Assembly (NCBI GenBank): GCA_023052935.1
Contig: CM041295.1
Coordinates: 24,633,575 to 24,697,574, forward strand
Source of the DNA: Piezodorus guildinii
Lineage: Eukaryota; Arthropoda; Insecta; Hemiptera; Pentatomidae
Reading direction: 5' to 3'
DNA length: 64,000 nucleotides
Shown one piece after another: positions 42,684 to 55,013 of the stretch. The notes below the pieces were generated by a model. That model was not told the origin of the DNA. It saw nothing but the letters and a program-made list of their open reading frames with translations, and ran no database searches. The translations under genes were made by a program, and so were the position numbers. How positions within the stretch are numbered: position 1 is the first letter of the stretch; the number at the start of each line of letters is the position of its first letter.

Positions 42684-43720
42684 ATGTATTGTTTTATTTT
42701 ATTTGTAATAATTGTTAAATATAATATACTGTTATTTGTAAATTAATATAATCATATTATCATTCATGTAGTATACCATTAAGGTATGGAACATGATGTT
42801 ATAATAAACGGTCCTTATGTGGGGTTACCATGTAAGGAAAACAAAAAAATTATAAGCAAATTTATTTAGGCTACGTTTCGAGAATTTATTGTTCTCATAT
42901 TCACGCCTTAACAGTGAAAAAAACAAAAAATAGATTATTAAAATTTGTATACAATAATAAATAGGTGATGTTATTGTTAGAGGGACAGAAAAAAATTTGG
43001 AATAAATTAAAGAATGCATTGAACAATTAATAGATATATAGTAGTCAAATAGATATCTCTATTAAAATTTACTTTTTCTTCTTTTTAGTTTTATAAATAC
43101 ATATAAAAGAAATTATTACAAATTTACTTACGATTTGAGACAAAGTAGTGTCTAACATAGACCTGTTTGTATACTAAAAACATTGAAAGAACCATGAAAA
43201 AAAGATGCTAGGAATAGTTCAGGTTTTCCAAATTACTGTGGTCCGAGAATTAGGGGTTCCCTCAATTTTTTTACTTTATTTAGTAGCTGCTTTATAGCAG
43301 TATTGTAGTTTAGACATATTGCTAATATGTGTTAATTAAATTTGAATAACATGAATTAAGATTTTGGAAATTTTTATGCTTTTCTATGGTAATCATTTAA
43401 TTCATATTTTGTTTAAAGCTGTTGTTTTTTTTTCATACGTATATATATACATATATTCTAAAATTCTACTCATTCTATTAAGTAATTTCATGAAATTCAA
43501 TAGTGGTATCAAGTAATTTTCACAGTTTTATTTATTAGATTGTATAATGTTTATTGGTTCTCTCCGATCTTTATAAAAAATGGTTTATTTTCATTTACAA
43601 CTTGTATTTGGTAAAATATCAAGTAAACAAGAAAAAAGATAATTTGACTTGAAATAAACGTGTTGAGAAACTACCCGATAGTAGGAATCCTCTGTTAATT
43701 TTAAAGATTACTTCGTTAAT
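41944..43720. other. AT-rich DNA with TA/TG microsatellite
   Basis: No gene was found. A (TA)n run at 42630-42668 passes into (TG)n to about 42685. Near 42865-42900 the minus strand has a GAGAA...TTCTC hairpin followed by GAAACGTAGCC and AATAAA, a member of the hammerhead-like motif set. Confidence 0.45.
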
Positions 43721-45052
43721 TAAGACGTTGATTTCCAAAAGGTACTAAAGGACATTTTTTTAGAAATTTATATTTTGACATATTTGTATACTAATGGTTT
43801 AGTTATGTTTAAATCCGTCATCAGATTTTATCTAAAAAACATAGAAATCCTTTAAAAACGCATTTGAAAATTCCATTTCATTCCAAAAGGTACTAAATCC
43901 ACATTTCATTTCATTCCAAAAGGTACTAAATCCACATTTCATTTCATTCCAAAAGGTACTAAATCAATTTCATTCATTCCAAGGTACTAACTTCCTTCAA
44001 AACCTACTATATCCTCTGTAAACAGATGTAACCTTTCTTTTCATTTTATTCCACCACTATATTTCCTACTGTACGGCAGAAGTACCAAACCCCGTAATAT
44101 ATCACCATTAATTTGTCGTTTTCTTCATATTGTGCATTTTTTTTGGTTCATTTAATACGTCTTGAATCACTGCTATAATTTTGAACAATAGTTTTAACTT
44201 AATAATAAGTTTTTAGGCTGTTTTAAACAACTTCATTGCCTCGCTTCGGTTCTCGTAGGTTCCCAATTCAAAGTTTTTTCACAGTATTTCTTCTTGCAGG
44301 CACATAAATTTGATATAAAAATCTTAAGAAACTCACGTTTTAATATAATAATGGTAATTTATCTAGAAAATAGTTGGAATTAGCATTCCACGAACTTGCT
44401 AAATATGAGAAGAAAATCCGTTTCTGATCTAACTTAATAGTAGATTTTTTTGATTTTTTAATACAAAATAAAAGCTCAGATGTTATTTATTTATCAAACT
44501 CTATAGTTAAATATTGTTTAAACGTAGTTAATAATAATAGATAAAGTTGCTAAATTCACACAAATAGTAAATACAAGTTCAAAACAAACTTCATAATTAC
44601 ATACTTTCTTATTATAGTGCCATAAATAAATAAATTTTCATTTAAATATTTACTTTATTTATGAAGAATAGACAATTTAATTAACCAACAAAGAAAGACA
44701 TTTCTCAGAGAGAGAATAAGTAAATATACATAACTTAGTAATTAACGATATAAAGACGTTAGTTATAGGTAATGATGTATTAGGAATGTTATAGTGACTG
44801 TTACCAACTTATCTCGCGTTATATTCTTCCAAAAAGTACTATATCTCTTTTAATTATTTCCAAAAAGTACTATATCCATATTATATTGTTTAAAATTTAT
44901 AGGAAAAGAGCAATAATTTGGAAAAATGAGTTGGTAACACGCTTATAAGTCAACTTTAGATTTTAATAAAAAAAAGAATCACGTAAATTGGTCCTATAAC
45001 AAATAAATGACAGATTTTTGCGTTTCTCGTAAAATTGTCTAAAGTGGGCATA
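43721..45052 (-). mobile_element. Family X TIR element, inverted copy
   Basis: Its minus-strand 3' end lies at 43721 (AAGACGTTGATTTCCAAAAG on plus). Three tandem copies of a roughly 33-bp unit with TTCCAAAAGGTACTAAATCC follow at 43880-43985. It matches 52991-54265 through its length but has lost its other terminus, where it joins mariner copy 3. Confidence 0.7.
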
Positions 45053-45774
45053 AAAAACTCTGAGCTTTGAAGTAAAACAAAATCTGAAAACGCACTTTTC
45101 ACTTGATCGTCATTTTCAGAAAGTTTTCCTTTGACGAAGTTATCTAAATTCCTGAACAGGCGGTTATCTGTTGGAGACAAGTCGGGAGAATATGGTGGGT
45201 GCGGAGAACTTCGTAGCCCAGTTCTTTCAATTTTTGCACGGTATGTATTGAAACATAGGGTCTTGCTGCCGCTCAGTGAGATCATGAGGTACCCATGTAT
45301 CGAGCTTTTTTACTTTCCCAATACACTTTAAATGTCTGGAAATGGTAGATGCACTTTCATTTAGTTGTGCTGAGAGTCCTTTAACTGTTTGGTAGGGGTT
45401 TCCTTCTACTGTATGTTTGTGGACATCGGTGTCTATTACGGACGGAGGTCTTCCTCGGGGCAAGTTTTCGAAGTCGGTATCCCCAACTGAAAGCTTAGCA
45501 ACCAACGGCGAATAGTCCGTTCATTAACACTCCCTTCCCCAAACGCCTTGCAAATATTTCTAGCGGCCTCAGCTGCTGAATGGCCGAGTTTAAACGCGTA
45601 CAAAAATATTACTCGAAAATCGCGTGTTTCCATGTTCATATTTGGAGGTATACTAAAAAGTGGGTAATTGATTGGGAAGCTAATGTTTATAATACAAGGT
45701 AGAGGATTAGTAACTGTTTACTACAAATGTATTTCAGAAACTATAAAACGGACATTTCATGTGAAACAACCCAA
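45053..45774 (-). mobile_element. mariner deletion derivative 3
   Basis: Minus-strand copy with the 5' TIR at 45774 (TA follows), the ATG at 45639 and the same internal deletion as copies 1 and 2. The C-terminal part is cut at 45053, where family X begins. Open pieces at 45639-45436, 45505-45227 and 45285-44956 are segments of it separated by the deletion and frameshifts; the last runs on into family X. Confidence 0.82.
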
Positions 45775-46229
45775 TAAAAAGGTTCTTCTAGTAAGTAGAT
45801 TTTTTTTAATATGTACTTCTGAAAACAAGATCGCGCCACTCCGACCTTTATATTCCATCCCACAGAACTGAAGCTTTTGATCGATCCTTTCCCTTCACTA
45901 TCTATATTATTTATTGAAATATATTACAATTTGTTTCTATATGAACATTAGTAATAGTGATATGAGATCTCATTCACACAATATCCAATGCATTCTATAA
46001 TTCAATTCCATCCTTTTCCATTCCAAATAGTAAATTTTAAATTAGATTTTTGATTGAAAGTACTCAATCATCATAAAGACTAAATATCCGTGTTTTTTTT
46101 TTTAATTAGTTGCTTTTAACTTCTCATTAGTATTTATTTATTTTTTCTTTTCTAATTTTACCTATGTAAATAATTAAATCATTTAATGCATTCTGGTCAG
46201 ATATGATATCTTTATTTGAAAATTTTATG
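45775..46229. other. Flank of mariner 3 and AT-rich DNA
   Basis: 45775-45874 is the inverted copy of 41181-41272. Beyond it nothing was recognised. Confidence 0.4.
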
Positions 46230-46615
46230 TTACTCCTAAGGGAGTAGAGCTTTGGGGCTCTACTAAACCATCAAATTCTTTCCTCATCCAATCCTTACAA
46301 TCCAAAATCCTTCGTAAAATCCTCAACGCTCCTTACTTTGTCACGAATAATCTTATCCATAAAGACCTTAATGTTCCCTATGTTACTGATTTGGCCCAGA
46401 CCAGGTATCAATCCTTTCATGACAAACTCCATTCGCACTCTAACCCACTAGTTCCAATCCTAATGGACCCCGGGACCTTCTAGTTTAGAATATTTTTATA
46501 GTGCTTCCAATGGGAAGCTTCTCTACATGTATATCAAGTCATTGTATTATATAACACATCACATTTACTTGATGTATTTTTTGTTAATACAGTTGTAAAT
46601 ACCAATAAAATGATT
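46230..46615 (+). mobile_element. Jockey-type retrotransposon, 3' fragment
   Basis: The translation shows GVELWGSTKPSNSFLIQSLQ, KILRKILNAPYFVTNNLIHK and LNVPYVTDLAQTRYQSFHDK, then a shortened C-terminus and the TTGTAAATACCAATAAAATG tail. 5'-truncated. Confidence 0.8.
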
Positions 46616-48069
46616 TTTTAAATATTCTTAAGGGGCTAAGTCCCAAAATATAATAATTTTCTATTCTATGTAATTTCAGTTTCGAACGGATTTTCGTTTT
46701 TGAGCTAGAATCCCAAATAGGTTATTAGGTTAAGTAATTTAGTATATATTCATTAGGTGAAATGCATTTTTTTCTCTTTGGGATGTGATTGAAGAGATGT
46801 AAGGGATATTTCCTGAGATGGTCCTAGTTTTTTAGGTAGACTTTTTAGAATGAAGGGTCTTAAAATATGGCAGTTAGCAGTGGCGTTTCATTCATTGATT
46901 TAAAGAGGGTTTCAGAGTTGAAATTTGATGCTCTAAAACCTTCATTCTATGACATTTTTCTATTTGGCTAGTATTTTCAAAGTTACAGCTGTCTCTTAGT
47001 AACCAAATTGGGTTTTTCAACAAAAATGGAAAAATATGCCTTTTCTGACGAACGGTTGTGCAAATGTCACTGAACCAATTCAATGACTAAGGTAACTTTT
47101 CGAAAGTAAATATAACGTTCTTTCATTTTAGAAAAAAAAAAAAAAAAAAAAAAAAAGATGCTTTTGTAGGAACTGTTTTTGAGTTATAGTTGAAAAACTA
47201 AAAAAAGGGCAAAAATTAGAGGTTTTTCGGCTCCAAAAATTAAGCTCTCCACCTATGATGTGCAGATTCAGATCACTTTTACTAGATAAATAAATTAAGC
47301 ATTTAGCTAGGAATTAATTCCCACAAATCTTGAATTTTAGCCTTGTTTTCCGGGCTATAAATTTAAGCGCTCATATTTTAACAGAGCGCATACGTTTCTC
47401 ACTAATTTTTTCTACTCCGAAATGATTCCCACAAATATCCTTATTTTACTGGGCTGTTAAACTTCAGCAATAAAATATAAACAAGTTGGAACTAAATTAA
47501 GGATCGTACCGTCTCATGCAAAACGAGTTTTCGACACAGATGGAATATTTTGGAAAACTATTATATATAGTACTTCTTATTAAGGAATAATGACATTATT
47601 TCAAAAATTCATAACCTATACAAACTTTACTTTCATTGGGAAGGGATGAACACCAATTTAATTATTTAGGTTATATAAATTTTCCTTATCCGGTTATTGC
47701 CAATTATAAAAGTATAAAAACAAACCGCTGATTTACGAGAAATTATCACTGCTTACGTTGGTAGGAACATGTTGTTCGATACCATCAGTTATCATCGATT
47801 TTTCAAGAAGCATTGGGTTGTTCGGATAATAAAGCAAGATTTAGGTGTAAAAAGAAATACTTGAAACTCTTTTTTATTATTTTTTTTTTTTTTTTAATCA
47901 AAATGGTGTCCTCTGCAATTAATAAATTTCTACTAACATGTTGGCAACTTTTCTATTCATTCGGAATGGAATTTCCCATCTTTAATTAGTCGATAAACCC
48001 CCATAAAAGCGTTTTACAATTCTTTGTTTTTTTTCCACGTAAGTAGTGGTCCATTTTTTTTTTCTGAAA
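46616..48069. other. AT-rich DNA, no recognised gene
   Basis: Contains an A24-like run near 47133-47157 and T-runs near 47880. No ORF above 70 codons. No repeat family was assigned. Confidence 0.4.
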
Positions 48070-48690
48070 ATCCAGGTGTCTGAAAAATCCCACCAAACAG
48101 TAACTATAACCTTATTTTAATGAGTTGGGGCTTTGGAAAATGGTGTGCTGCTTCTCCTTAGTCGAATCTCAGTCCAGAACGTCTACTATTATCGTCAAGT
48201 GCCCACTTTTCAACGTAGGTAACAATTCTGGACAGAAGAGAGTAGTTTTTATTTCGGCAAAGAAGTGTAGCACAGACTTCGTGAAACTGATTTTTTTGGC
48301 GGTCGTTAAAGGTGTGAGGAAGTCATCTTTCTAGCTTTTTTACCGTTCCAATCGCCTTGAGTTGATCATCGACAGTAGGTTTGCCAAGGTTAAGTTACCC
48401 TGCAAGTTAACGAGCAGTTGTTCTGAGGTTTTCTTCCACCAAAGCCCGCAGGGCATCGTCATAAAGAGAGGAAGTCCTCCCACGACCTTCTTTGCCTTCA
48501 AGACTCCAGTCTCTTCTCCCCCCCCCCCCCCGACATTTTCTGAACCCCGGTTGAACGGTGCAATCATTAATGATGCCCTTGCCCCAGACTTGATTGATGT
48601 TTCTGGCCGCCTAGAATCGTTTGGCCGAGTTTAAACTCGTAAAATAAAATATTCTAATATCACGTGTTGAATGTTTCTCTATAATTGTTT
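48070..48690 (-). mobile_element. Degraded mariner (different subfamily)
   Basis: Pieced minus-strand reading, in separate frames: LEGKEGRGRTSSLYDDALRA, GKPTVDDQLKAIGTVKKL, then NDRQKNQFHEVCATLLCRN, SRIVTYVEKWALDDN and VIVTVWWDF. These are the helix-turn-helix end and the start of the catalytic domain of an irritans/SETMAR-like mariner. The first catalytic Asp block (normally TCDEKW) reads TYVEKW, so it is dead. Multiple frameshifts are present. A C-rich run at 48520 interrupts it. Confidence 0.7.
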
Positions 48691-49321
48691 TTTTTTTCTT
48701 TATAATTGTTTTTTAATATGAATTAAGTACTATATAATTCAAATTTATATTTACATGCCTTAATATTATCTTGTTTATATTATATGTATTCATTATTGCT
48801 TTATGGTTTAGTCAATAACTGTTTCTTACTGTGTACTGTGTTACTGTTTGTTATTGTACTTCTATTGAATTGACGCAGGGAACTACTTTCCCACACACGG
48901 GCTTGCCTTTGTGGGGATAATGACTTCAATTTGCACTGTAAAAATGTCTTTAATTTGATTTTAATATAGAAGATATAAAAAAAATAATATTAATAATAAA
49001 TAAATACCTTAGTAAAGACTGAATTATTTCTAAGCAGCAAAGTGCTACTTAAACAAGCATTGTCGTTTGAAAAAAGATTAAATAACTGTTGACAATCATA
49101 CAAATCAAATAATCCAATAACCGTAAACTTTTGCTACATTTTTTTTTTTTTTTTAGTTCATACTCGAATTTATGTAGCCACCAAGAGGAGAATGATTACA
49201 TTCTGTAGGGAATCGCAGGCTGTCATATTGGGCTGTAAAATAAATTCGTAGAGTTTTTTACTAGATGAGAGGATTATAAAAAGAAAATAACTAAACTAAA
49301 AATTCAAGTGGGGAAAGGGAC
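48691..49321. other. AT-rich DNA, no recognised gene
   Basis: Nothing coding was seen; T-run near 49140. Confidence 0.35.
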
Positions 49322-49560
49322 GAATTCCAACTGATCTGGCGCCCAGCGACTACCATTTGTTCCTGCACTTGAAGAAACACCTGGGCGGTCGGCATCTTCA
49401 AGACGATAACGAAGTCAAAACATTTGTGATGTAGTGGTTAACAAGTCAGGCGGCAGATTTTTTGAGGAGGGTATTCAAAAAATGGTGCCGCGTTATGACA
49501 AGTGCCTCAAAATTCATAGGAATTATGTAGAAAAGTAAATTAAGGTACAGGCTTTCATGC
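49322..49560 (+). mobile_element. mariner transposase C-terminal relic
   Basis: Readable as SDYHLFLHLKKHLG-type sequence (frameshifted) and then FFEEGIQKMVPRYDKCLKIH and NYVEK stop, the C-terminal end of a mariner transposase. It is on the opposite strand to 48070-48690, so it is a separate copy or an inverted piece. Confidence 0.65.
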
Positions 49561-49924
49561 AAAAATAAAATTGTTACTATATCGTTGCACGTCTTTTTTT
49601 AATTCCAAAACGGTACTTACTTAAAAAACATGCCTCGTATATGTAATATAAAGGGATGATTAAAGAACCCTTGAAAATGGCAAAGGCCGAAACGTAGGGC
49701 TAAAGAAAAATGAAATAAGGGAGTGTTGTCTGAAAACGGATCGTTTTATTTAAAAGAACCTAGCAATAAATTATTAAGATAACACAAGATGTTATATGCT
49801 TGATTCATGCTTTGAGAACTGACCACAATCCGCAAATCATTATTCTTTTGTCAGTGAACAACTATTTAGAAACACAATACAGGTGACTATTTACTATCAT
49901 TCATCGTGCGCAATTTAATGCGTT
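49561..49924. other. Non-coding, one GAAACGT motif
   Basis: Near 49660-49700, GATGATTAAAGAACCCTTG is followed by GGCAAAGGCCGAAACGTAGGG, another hammerhead-like motif. Nothing else was seen. Confidence 0.4.
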
Positions 49925-50290
49925 AGTTTTTATTTATTTATTTACTACCATCCCCTGCCTTGAGGCAATACGGGTATTGCTGCTGTGGGAAGTACCATAG
50001 ATACAACCCACAAATGCTATGAAACTAATCACACAGCATGCTAGTGGGTCTTCGGATGTTCTTCATACTTCTCTCCTACCTCAAGTTGAAGAGGCTTGGA
50101 CCAATCTGTTCCTTCCACCCGTATACAAATGCTTTGTAGTACGGGTAGTTTTGTTTAGATATAAGATTAGGGATATCGCCCTCTGTCAGGACGTAGAGTC
50201 CTCTGTCCCTCAGGAGCTTCATTCTCAGTAATTTATAAGCGGCGCAGGCAAGAAGAATATGCTGCGTTAGTTGTTTTTGTTCCAAGCCAA
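49925..50290 (-). mobile_element. Non-LTR retrotransposon 3' end (unassigned clade)
   Basis: The minus strand carries a 69-codon frame (50285-50076) with HILLACAAYKLLRMKLLRDR, resembling the HxxxxC-type C-terminal segment of several insect LINE ORF2 proteins. It is followed by a 3' UTR and a TAAATAAATAAATAAA tail at 49925-49945. The tail and the truncated frame support a retrotransposon end; the clade is not resolved. Confidence 0.45.
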
Positions 50291-51426
50291 GGCTTTTAAG
50301 GATTTTTTTTTTTATGAAGGTAAATTAATAAAAATTTTCAAGTTTCTCGCGGACCTCCTGGACATCGTCAAGGACCACAAGTTGGGGACCACTACAATAA
50401 TCAATTCAAATAAAACATTTAAAACCCCTTATCATGTCAGAATCAGTTTACCTCAACTATCTCAGCATTGCGTAACTACCTTGATAAGACAATGGGCAGA
50501 TTATAAGATTGATACTGGATGAGTGTTTTATTTTCTTTTAAAATACGTTTCTGTAATCGAAGTAATTTACTGTCAAAACGAGATTTATCAAAAAGATTTG
50601 ACATTATCAGTCTTTAATTAATCAAAATTTTATAAACGTGTGCTAAATTTATTATTTTTATTACGAATTAACAGCCTGAGACAATCGGAAACATTGATAT
50701 TACTTTTACTTACTTGCGTATGAAATGCAGTAGGCAAAAAAAGTATTTGCACACCATATTTGGGTTTATTTTTAGCTGCTAACAGAGATTATATGACAGC
50801 AGTTGTCAAAAAAAAAAAAAAAAAAAAAATCTTACAACAATTAAATCAACAAAATTAACACAATTTCATGCAAAAAAAGTATTTGCACTCTTATATCTTA
50901 AAATTAATAGTTGGGTTTGGTAGAGGTGAACGTTGTTTACAAACAAATAAGGATTAATAAGATAGTAGAGGAGTTTTTCAATATGATTCAGTTGAGCTTC
51001 ATGTTTGAATTAATTAACATGCCGAAGAAAAAACGAAATATGGCGTTCTCATCGTCAAAAAATGATCGCATGAACAGGAATAATTTTACTATTTTGAAGG
51101 ATAAGCCGGATTTTAATATTAAAAGGACTGTTTTAATTACTTTTTATTCTAAGGTAAAGTCATCATTCTCGTTGAAAGGATTCTTAACGATTAATATTAT
51201 TATCATAATTAAAATAAAAGTTATAAAATTTTGGGCGATAAATCGCTATTTTTTCTTTCTGCATTTTGTAGGAGGACTAATTTTTCCTACAGGTGATGAG
51301 AAAAGCTCCCTGGACCATTTTCACGGTGCCTTATCTACTTCTTTTTAAATCGAAGATCGTTATCAGTCAGAGAGCTGCCTTGTGCTGCCCAGTTAGTTCT
51401 AACTAAAGAAATATAGAAAGCGAGAA
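50291..51426. other. AT-rich DNA with repeated Tc1-like terminal word
   Basis: GCAAAAAAAGTATTTGCAC occurs at about 50733 and 50871 in the same orientation; this word is typical of Tc1-like transposon ends. A-run at 50808-50829. A 145-codon frame (50911-51348) contains MPKKKRNMAFSSSKN but shows no recognisable transposase motif, so it is not called as a gene. Confidence 0.35.
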
Positions 51427-52623
51427 ATATAGCTTTTTTCAGTCAAATTCATAATTTTTTCAGTCAAATTCATAATTTTTTTAATCAAATTCATAATTTT
51501 TTCAGTCAAATTCATAATTTTTTCAGTAAATTTCATAATTTCTTGTACCCATTTTATACAGTTAATTTAATGAGGTTTTGCTACCAAGAACTTAACATTT
51601 TTAGTAAATCTTGTTGTTGTTTATCCATTTAACGTCACTTTATGCTACTGTGCTTAATACGACGGTGCAGTGGGAGTCTTAAGTTTTGCCTACCCAGCTT
51701 TACTTAAGATGAGGGATCTTTTACGAGTTCCACTTACTAAATATTTTAAGAGTCACCGGTGGTGCACAAATATAGGACAATCTGCTGGTTTTAGACTTGC
51801 GACCTTAAGCATAGAAGGCTATTATGCTAGCCACTACTCCACAGGTGACCCTAAATGCATTCAAAAAGGTGTTAAGGATTAATATATCTAAGGTCACAGG
51901 TTCAAACCCGGCATATTCAAACACCTTGTTGAATGCATATAGGGTCACCAGTGGAGTAGTCGGCTAGCATAACATCCTTCTATCCACTAGATCGCGAGTT
52001 CATCCCTGGCAGATGGCCCTATATTTGCTTTTAGGGAGTAAAAATCCTTGGTTATTTTGTCCTTTAAAAGAGGCTGTTATGCTAGCCACTACTCCACAGT
52101 TGAATCTGGATCCATTCAGAAAAGGGGTTAAAGATTAATATGTCCAAGGTCACGTGTTCAAACCCGGCAAATTCAAACACCTTGATGAATGCATCCAGGG
52201 TCACCTGTGGAGTAGTGTCTAGCATAGCAGAATTCTACGCTTAAGGTCGCAAGTCTAAAACCAGCAGATTGTCCTATATTTGTGCACCACCGATGACTCT
52301 TAAAAGATTTAATAAGTGGAACTCGTAAAAGATCCCTCATCTTAAGTAAAGCTGGGTAGGCAAAACTTAAGACTCCCACTTCACCGTCGGATTAAGCACA
52401 GTAACATAAGGTGACGTTAAATGGATAAACAACAACAAGATTTACTAAAAATGTTAAGTTCTTGGTATCTAAACCTCATTAAATTAACTGTATAAAATGG
52501 GTACAAGAAATTATGAAATTGACTGAAAAAATTATGAATTTGATTGAAAAAATTATGAATATGATTGAAAAAATTATGAATTTGACTGAAAAAATTATGA
52601 ATTTGACTGAAAAAAGCTATATA
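51427..52623. mobile_element. Foldback element 1 (21-bp terminal repeats)
   Basis: A 1.2-kb inverted repeat centred on 52025. The ends are ATATAGC and GCTATAT. Next inside, each arm has about five tandem 21-bp units with the core TTTTTTCAGTCAAAT, then a GTACCCATTTTATACAGTTA-type stretch and copies of the tRNA-like SINE (minus 51610-51870, plus 51930-52070, plus 52180-52430). Long inverted repeats built from short tandem repeats are the known architecture of foldback/Galileo-type elements. The open frames at 51670, 52379 and 52513 are readings of these repeats. Confidence 0.7.
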
Positions 52624-52990
52624 TCACCTCAACCAGGGGTGAATCGAACCCGCACCAGGAAGCAAAAGTTCATGATATTTAAGTTAAACGTATCTCGTGG
52701 ATTACATCATGGGCCAATGAACGAGACCCGATAACCGAGTAAAACTGTTGTGAATCACGTATTTTGATTAGATAAGCTTAATGCTAGATAAAACTATGTC
52801 ACAGGATAGATATCGTCTGTTCAGAGATAATGATTTGTTTTTAGCTTCAATGGTTACCACGATAGAAAATAATTAACAGCTTAGCTATAATGAGCTAGCG
52901 TCGAACCTAAAAACCTTGGATGAAACTAATGATGATATTAATTTTGCCTTAAAAAACATGTAGTAATCATTAATAAAATGATTCTCAATT
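52624..52990. other. No recognised feature
   Basis: A short stretch with CTCAACCAGGGGTGAATCGA near 52630 and no gene. Confidence 0.35.
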
Positions 52991-54265
52991 GAGACGTTGA
53001 TTTCCAAAAGGTACTATATCCACTCCAGACAATTTTATACGAAACGCAAAAATCTGTAATTTATTTATTATTGGACCAATTTACGTGATTCTTTTTTTAT
53101 TAAAATCAAAAGTTGATTTTTAAGTGTGTTGCCAATTCATTTTTCCAAATTATTGCTCTTTTCCGATGATTTTAAACTATATAATATGGATATAGTACTT
53201 TTTGGAACGAAACATGGATATAGCACTTTTTGGAAAGAATTAAAAGGGATTTAGTACTTTTTGGAAGAATATAACACGAGATAAGTTGGCAGCAGTCATT
53301 AATAACTTTCCTGATACAACATTAGTGATAACTGACGTATTTATATCGTTAATTATTAAGTTATGTACATTTCCTTATTCTCCCTCTGAGAATCTTTCTG
53401 TGTTGGTTAATTACATTGATTATCTATAATTCATAAAGAAAGTGAATATCCAAAGGACAATTTATCTATTTATGGCACTATAATAAGAAAGTATTTAATT
53501 ATGAATTTTGTTTTGAACTTGTATTTACTATTTGTGTGAATTTAACAAATTTAACTATATTAATTACGACGTGTAAACAATATTCAACCATTAATACTGA
53601 TAAATTACAACTTTTGAGCTTTTATTTTACATAAAAAAAATCGACTACTAAATATGCTAATTCCAACTATTTGCAGCATCAAATACCATTATTCTATTCA
53701 AATGTGAGTTTCTGAAAAAATTTAAACCAAATTTATGTTGCTGGAAGAAGAAATAATATGAAAAAACGTAATTTAATTGACAACCTAAAAGAACCAAAGC
53801 GACGCAACTAAGTTGTTTCAAATAGCCTAAAAATTGATTATTAGGTTACAACCAGTGATCAAAATAATAGCGGTGATTCAAGGCTTGCTAAATGAACCAA
53901 TAAAAGCATAAAATTATGAAAACAATAAATTAATGGTGATATATTACGGGATTAGGTGCTTCTGCCGTATAGTAGGAAATATAGTACCTTTTGGAAGGGA
54001 ATGAAAGGAAAGGTTATATCTGTTTACAGAGGATACGTTTTGGAATGAAACATGGATATAATACGTTTTGGAATGAAATAAAATATGGATTTAGTACCTT
54101 TTGGAATGGAATGCAATTTTTAAATACTTTTTTAAAGGATTTTTATGTTTTTTTAGATAAAATTTGATGACGGATTTAAATAAAACCAAACCATTAGAAT
54201 ACAAATATCTGAAAATATCAACTTTGAAAAAAATTTCCTTTAGTACCTTTTGGAAATCAACGTCC
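52991..54265. mobile_element. Family X TIR element, full length
   Basis: 1275 bp with ends GAGACGTTGATTTCCAAAAG and CTTTTGGAAATCAACGTCCC, bordered by AATT on both sides. The word TTCCAAAAGGTACTA and variants recur several times near each end and inside (e.g. 53200, 53260, 53985, 54090). No ORF above about 70 codons, so it is non-autonomous. Subterminal repeats like these often bind a transposase; the superfamily is unknown. Confidence 0.72.
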
Positions 54266-54270
54266 CAATT

Positions 54271-54653
54271 GAGACGTTGATTTCCAAAAGGTACTATATC
54301 CATTCTAGGAAATTTTACAGGAAGCGCGAAAATCTCTTATTACTATATTATTAAACTAGCTAATTTGGGTCTTTTTGCCTTAAAATTTAGAATTATTTTT
54401 TTACTATAATAATAACATCATATTAAAGTTATGAAATGAATTTTTTTAGAATGATTTGGAACGAAAATAAATGCGTAATTAGTACTTTTAGAAAATGACC
54501 GCATTTCTTAGTCGCGTTTTTTAAGGACTTGAGAATTCATTAGATAACATCAAATAGAAGATTTAGATAAAGCTAAATGATGAGAATACAAATATGTAAA
54601 AAAATCAATTTCGTAAAAAATGTCCTTCAGTACCTTTTGGAAATCAACGTCTC
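54271..54653. mobile_element. Family X short derivative a
   Basis: 383 bp, starting and ending with the family X termini, directly after AATT that borders the previous copy. The interior differs from the long form and is shared with the next copy (CATTCTAGGAAATTTTACAG, GGAAGCGCGAAAATCTC). Confidence 0.7.
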
Positions 54654-54657
54654 AATT

Positions 54658-55013
54658 GTGACTTTGGGTTCCAAAAGGACTATATCCATTCTAGGAAATT
54701 TTACAGGAAGCGCGAAAATCTCTCATTACTATTGTATATTATTGAACCAGCAAATCTGTTTGCATTAAAATATAGATTTTTTTTCCTATATTAATTACAC
54801 CCTATTAAAGTTATGGAATGAAATTGTTTAATATGATTTGAAACGAAACTAAATTAGTAATTAGTATCTTTAGAAAATAATTGCATTTCTAAATCGCGTT
54901 TTTTAAGGACTTGAGTGTTCATATCAGATAAAAATAAATGACGAGAATATAAATATGTTAAAAAATCAACTTCGTTAAAAATGCCCTTTAGTACCTTTTA
55001 TAAATCAACGTCT
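54658..55013. mobile_element. Family X short derivative b
   Basis: 356 bp with a diverged left end (GTGACTTTGGGTTCCAAAAG) and a right end with TTTATAAATCAACGTCTC. About the same interior as derivative a. Again bordered by AATT. Confidence 0.65.

Noticed and set aside
50911..51348. 145-codon ORF with MPKKKRN
   Set aside because: No transposase or other motif could be seen; the C-terminal half is low-complexity Ile/Lys. It is left as non-coding near Tc1-like ends.
52513..52734. 73-codon ORF starting MKLTEKIMN
   Set aside because: It is a reading of the 21-bp tandem units of foldback 1.
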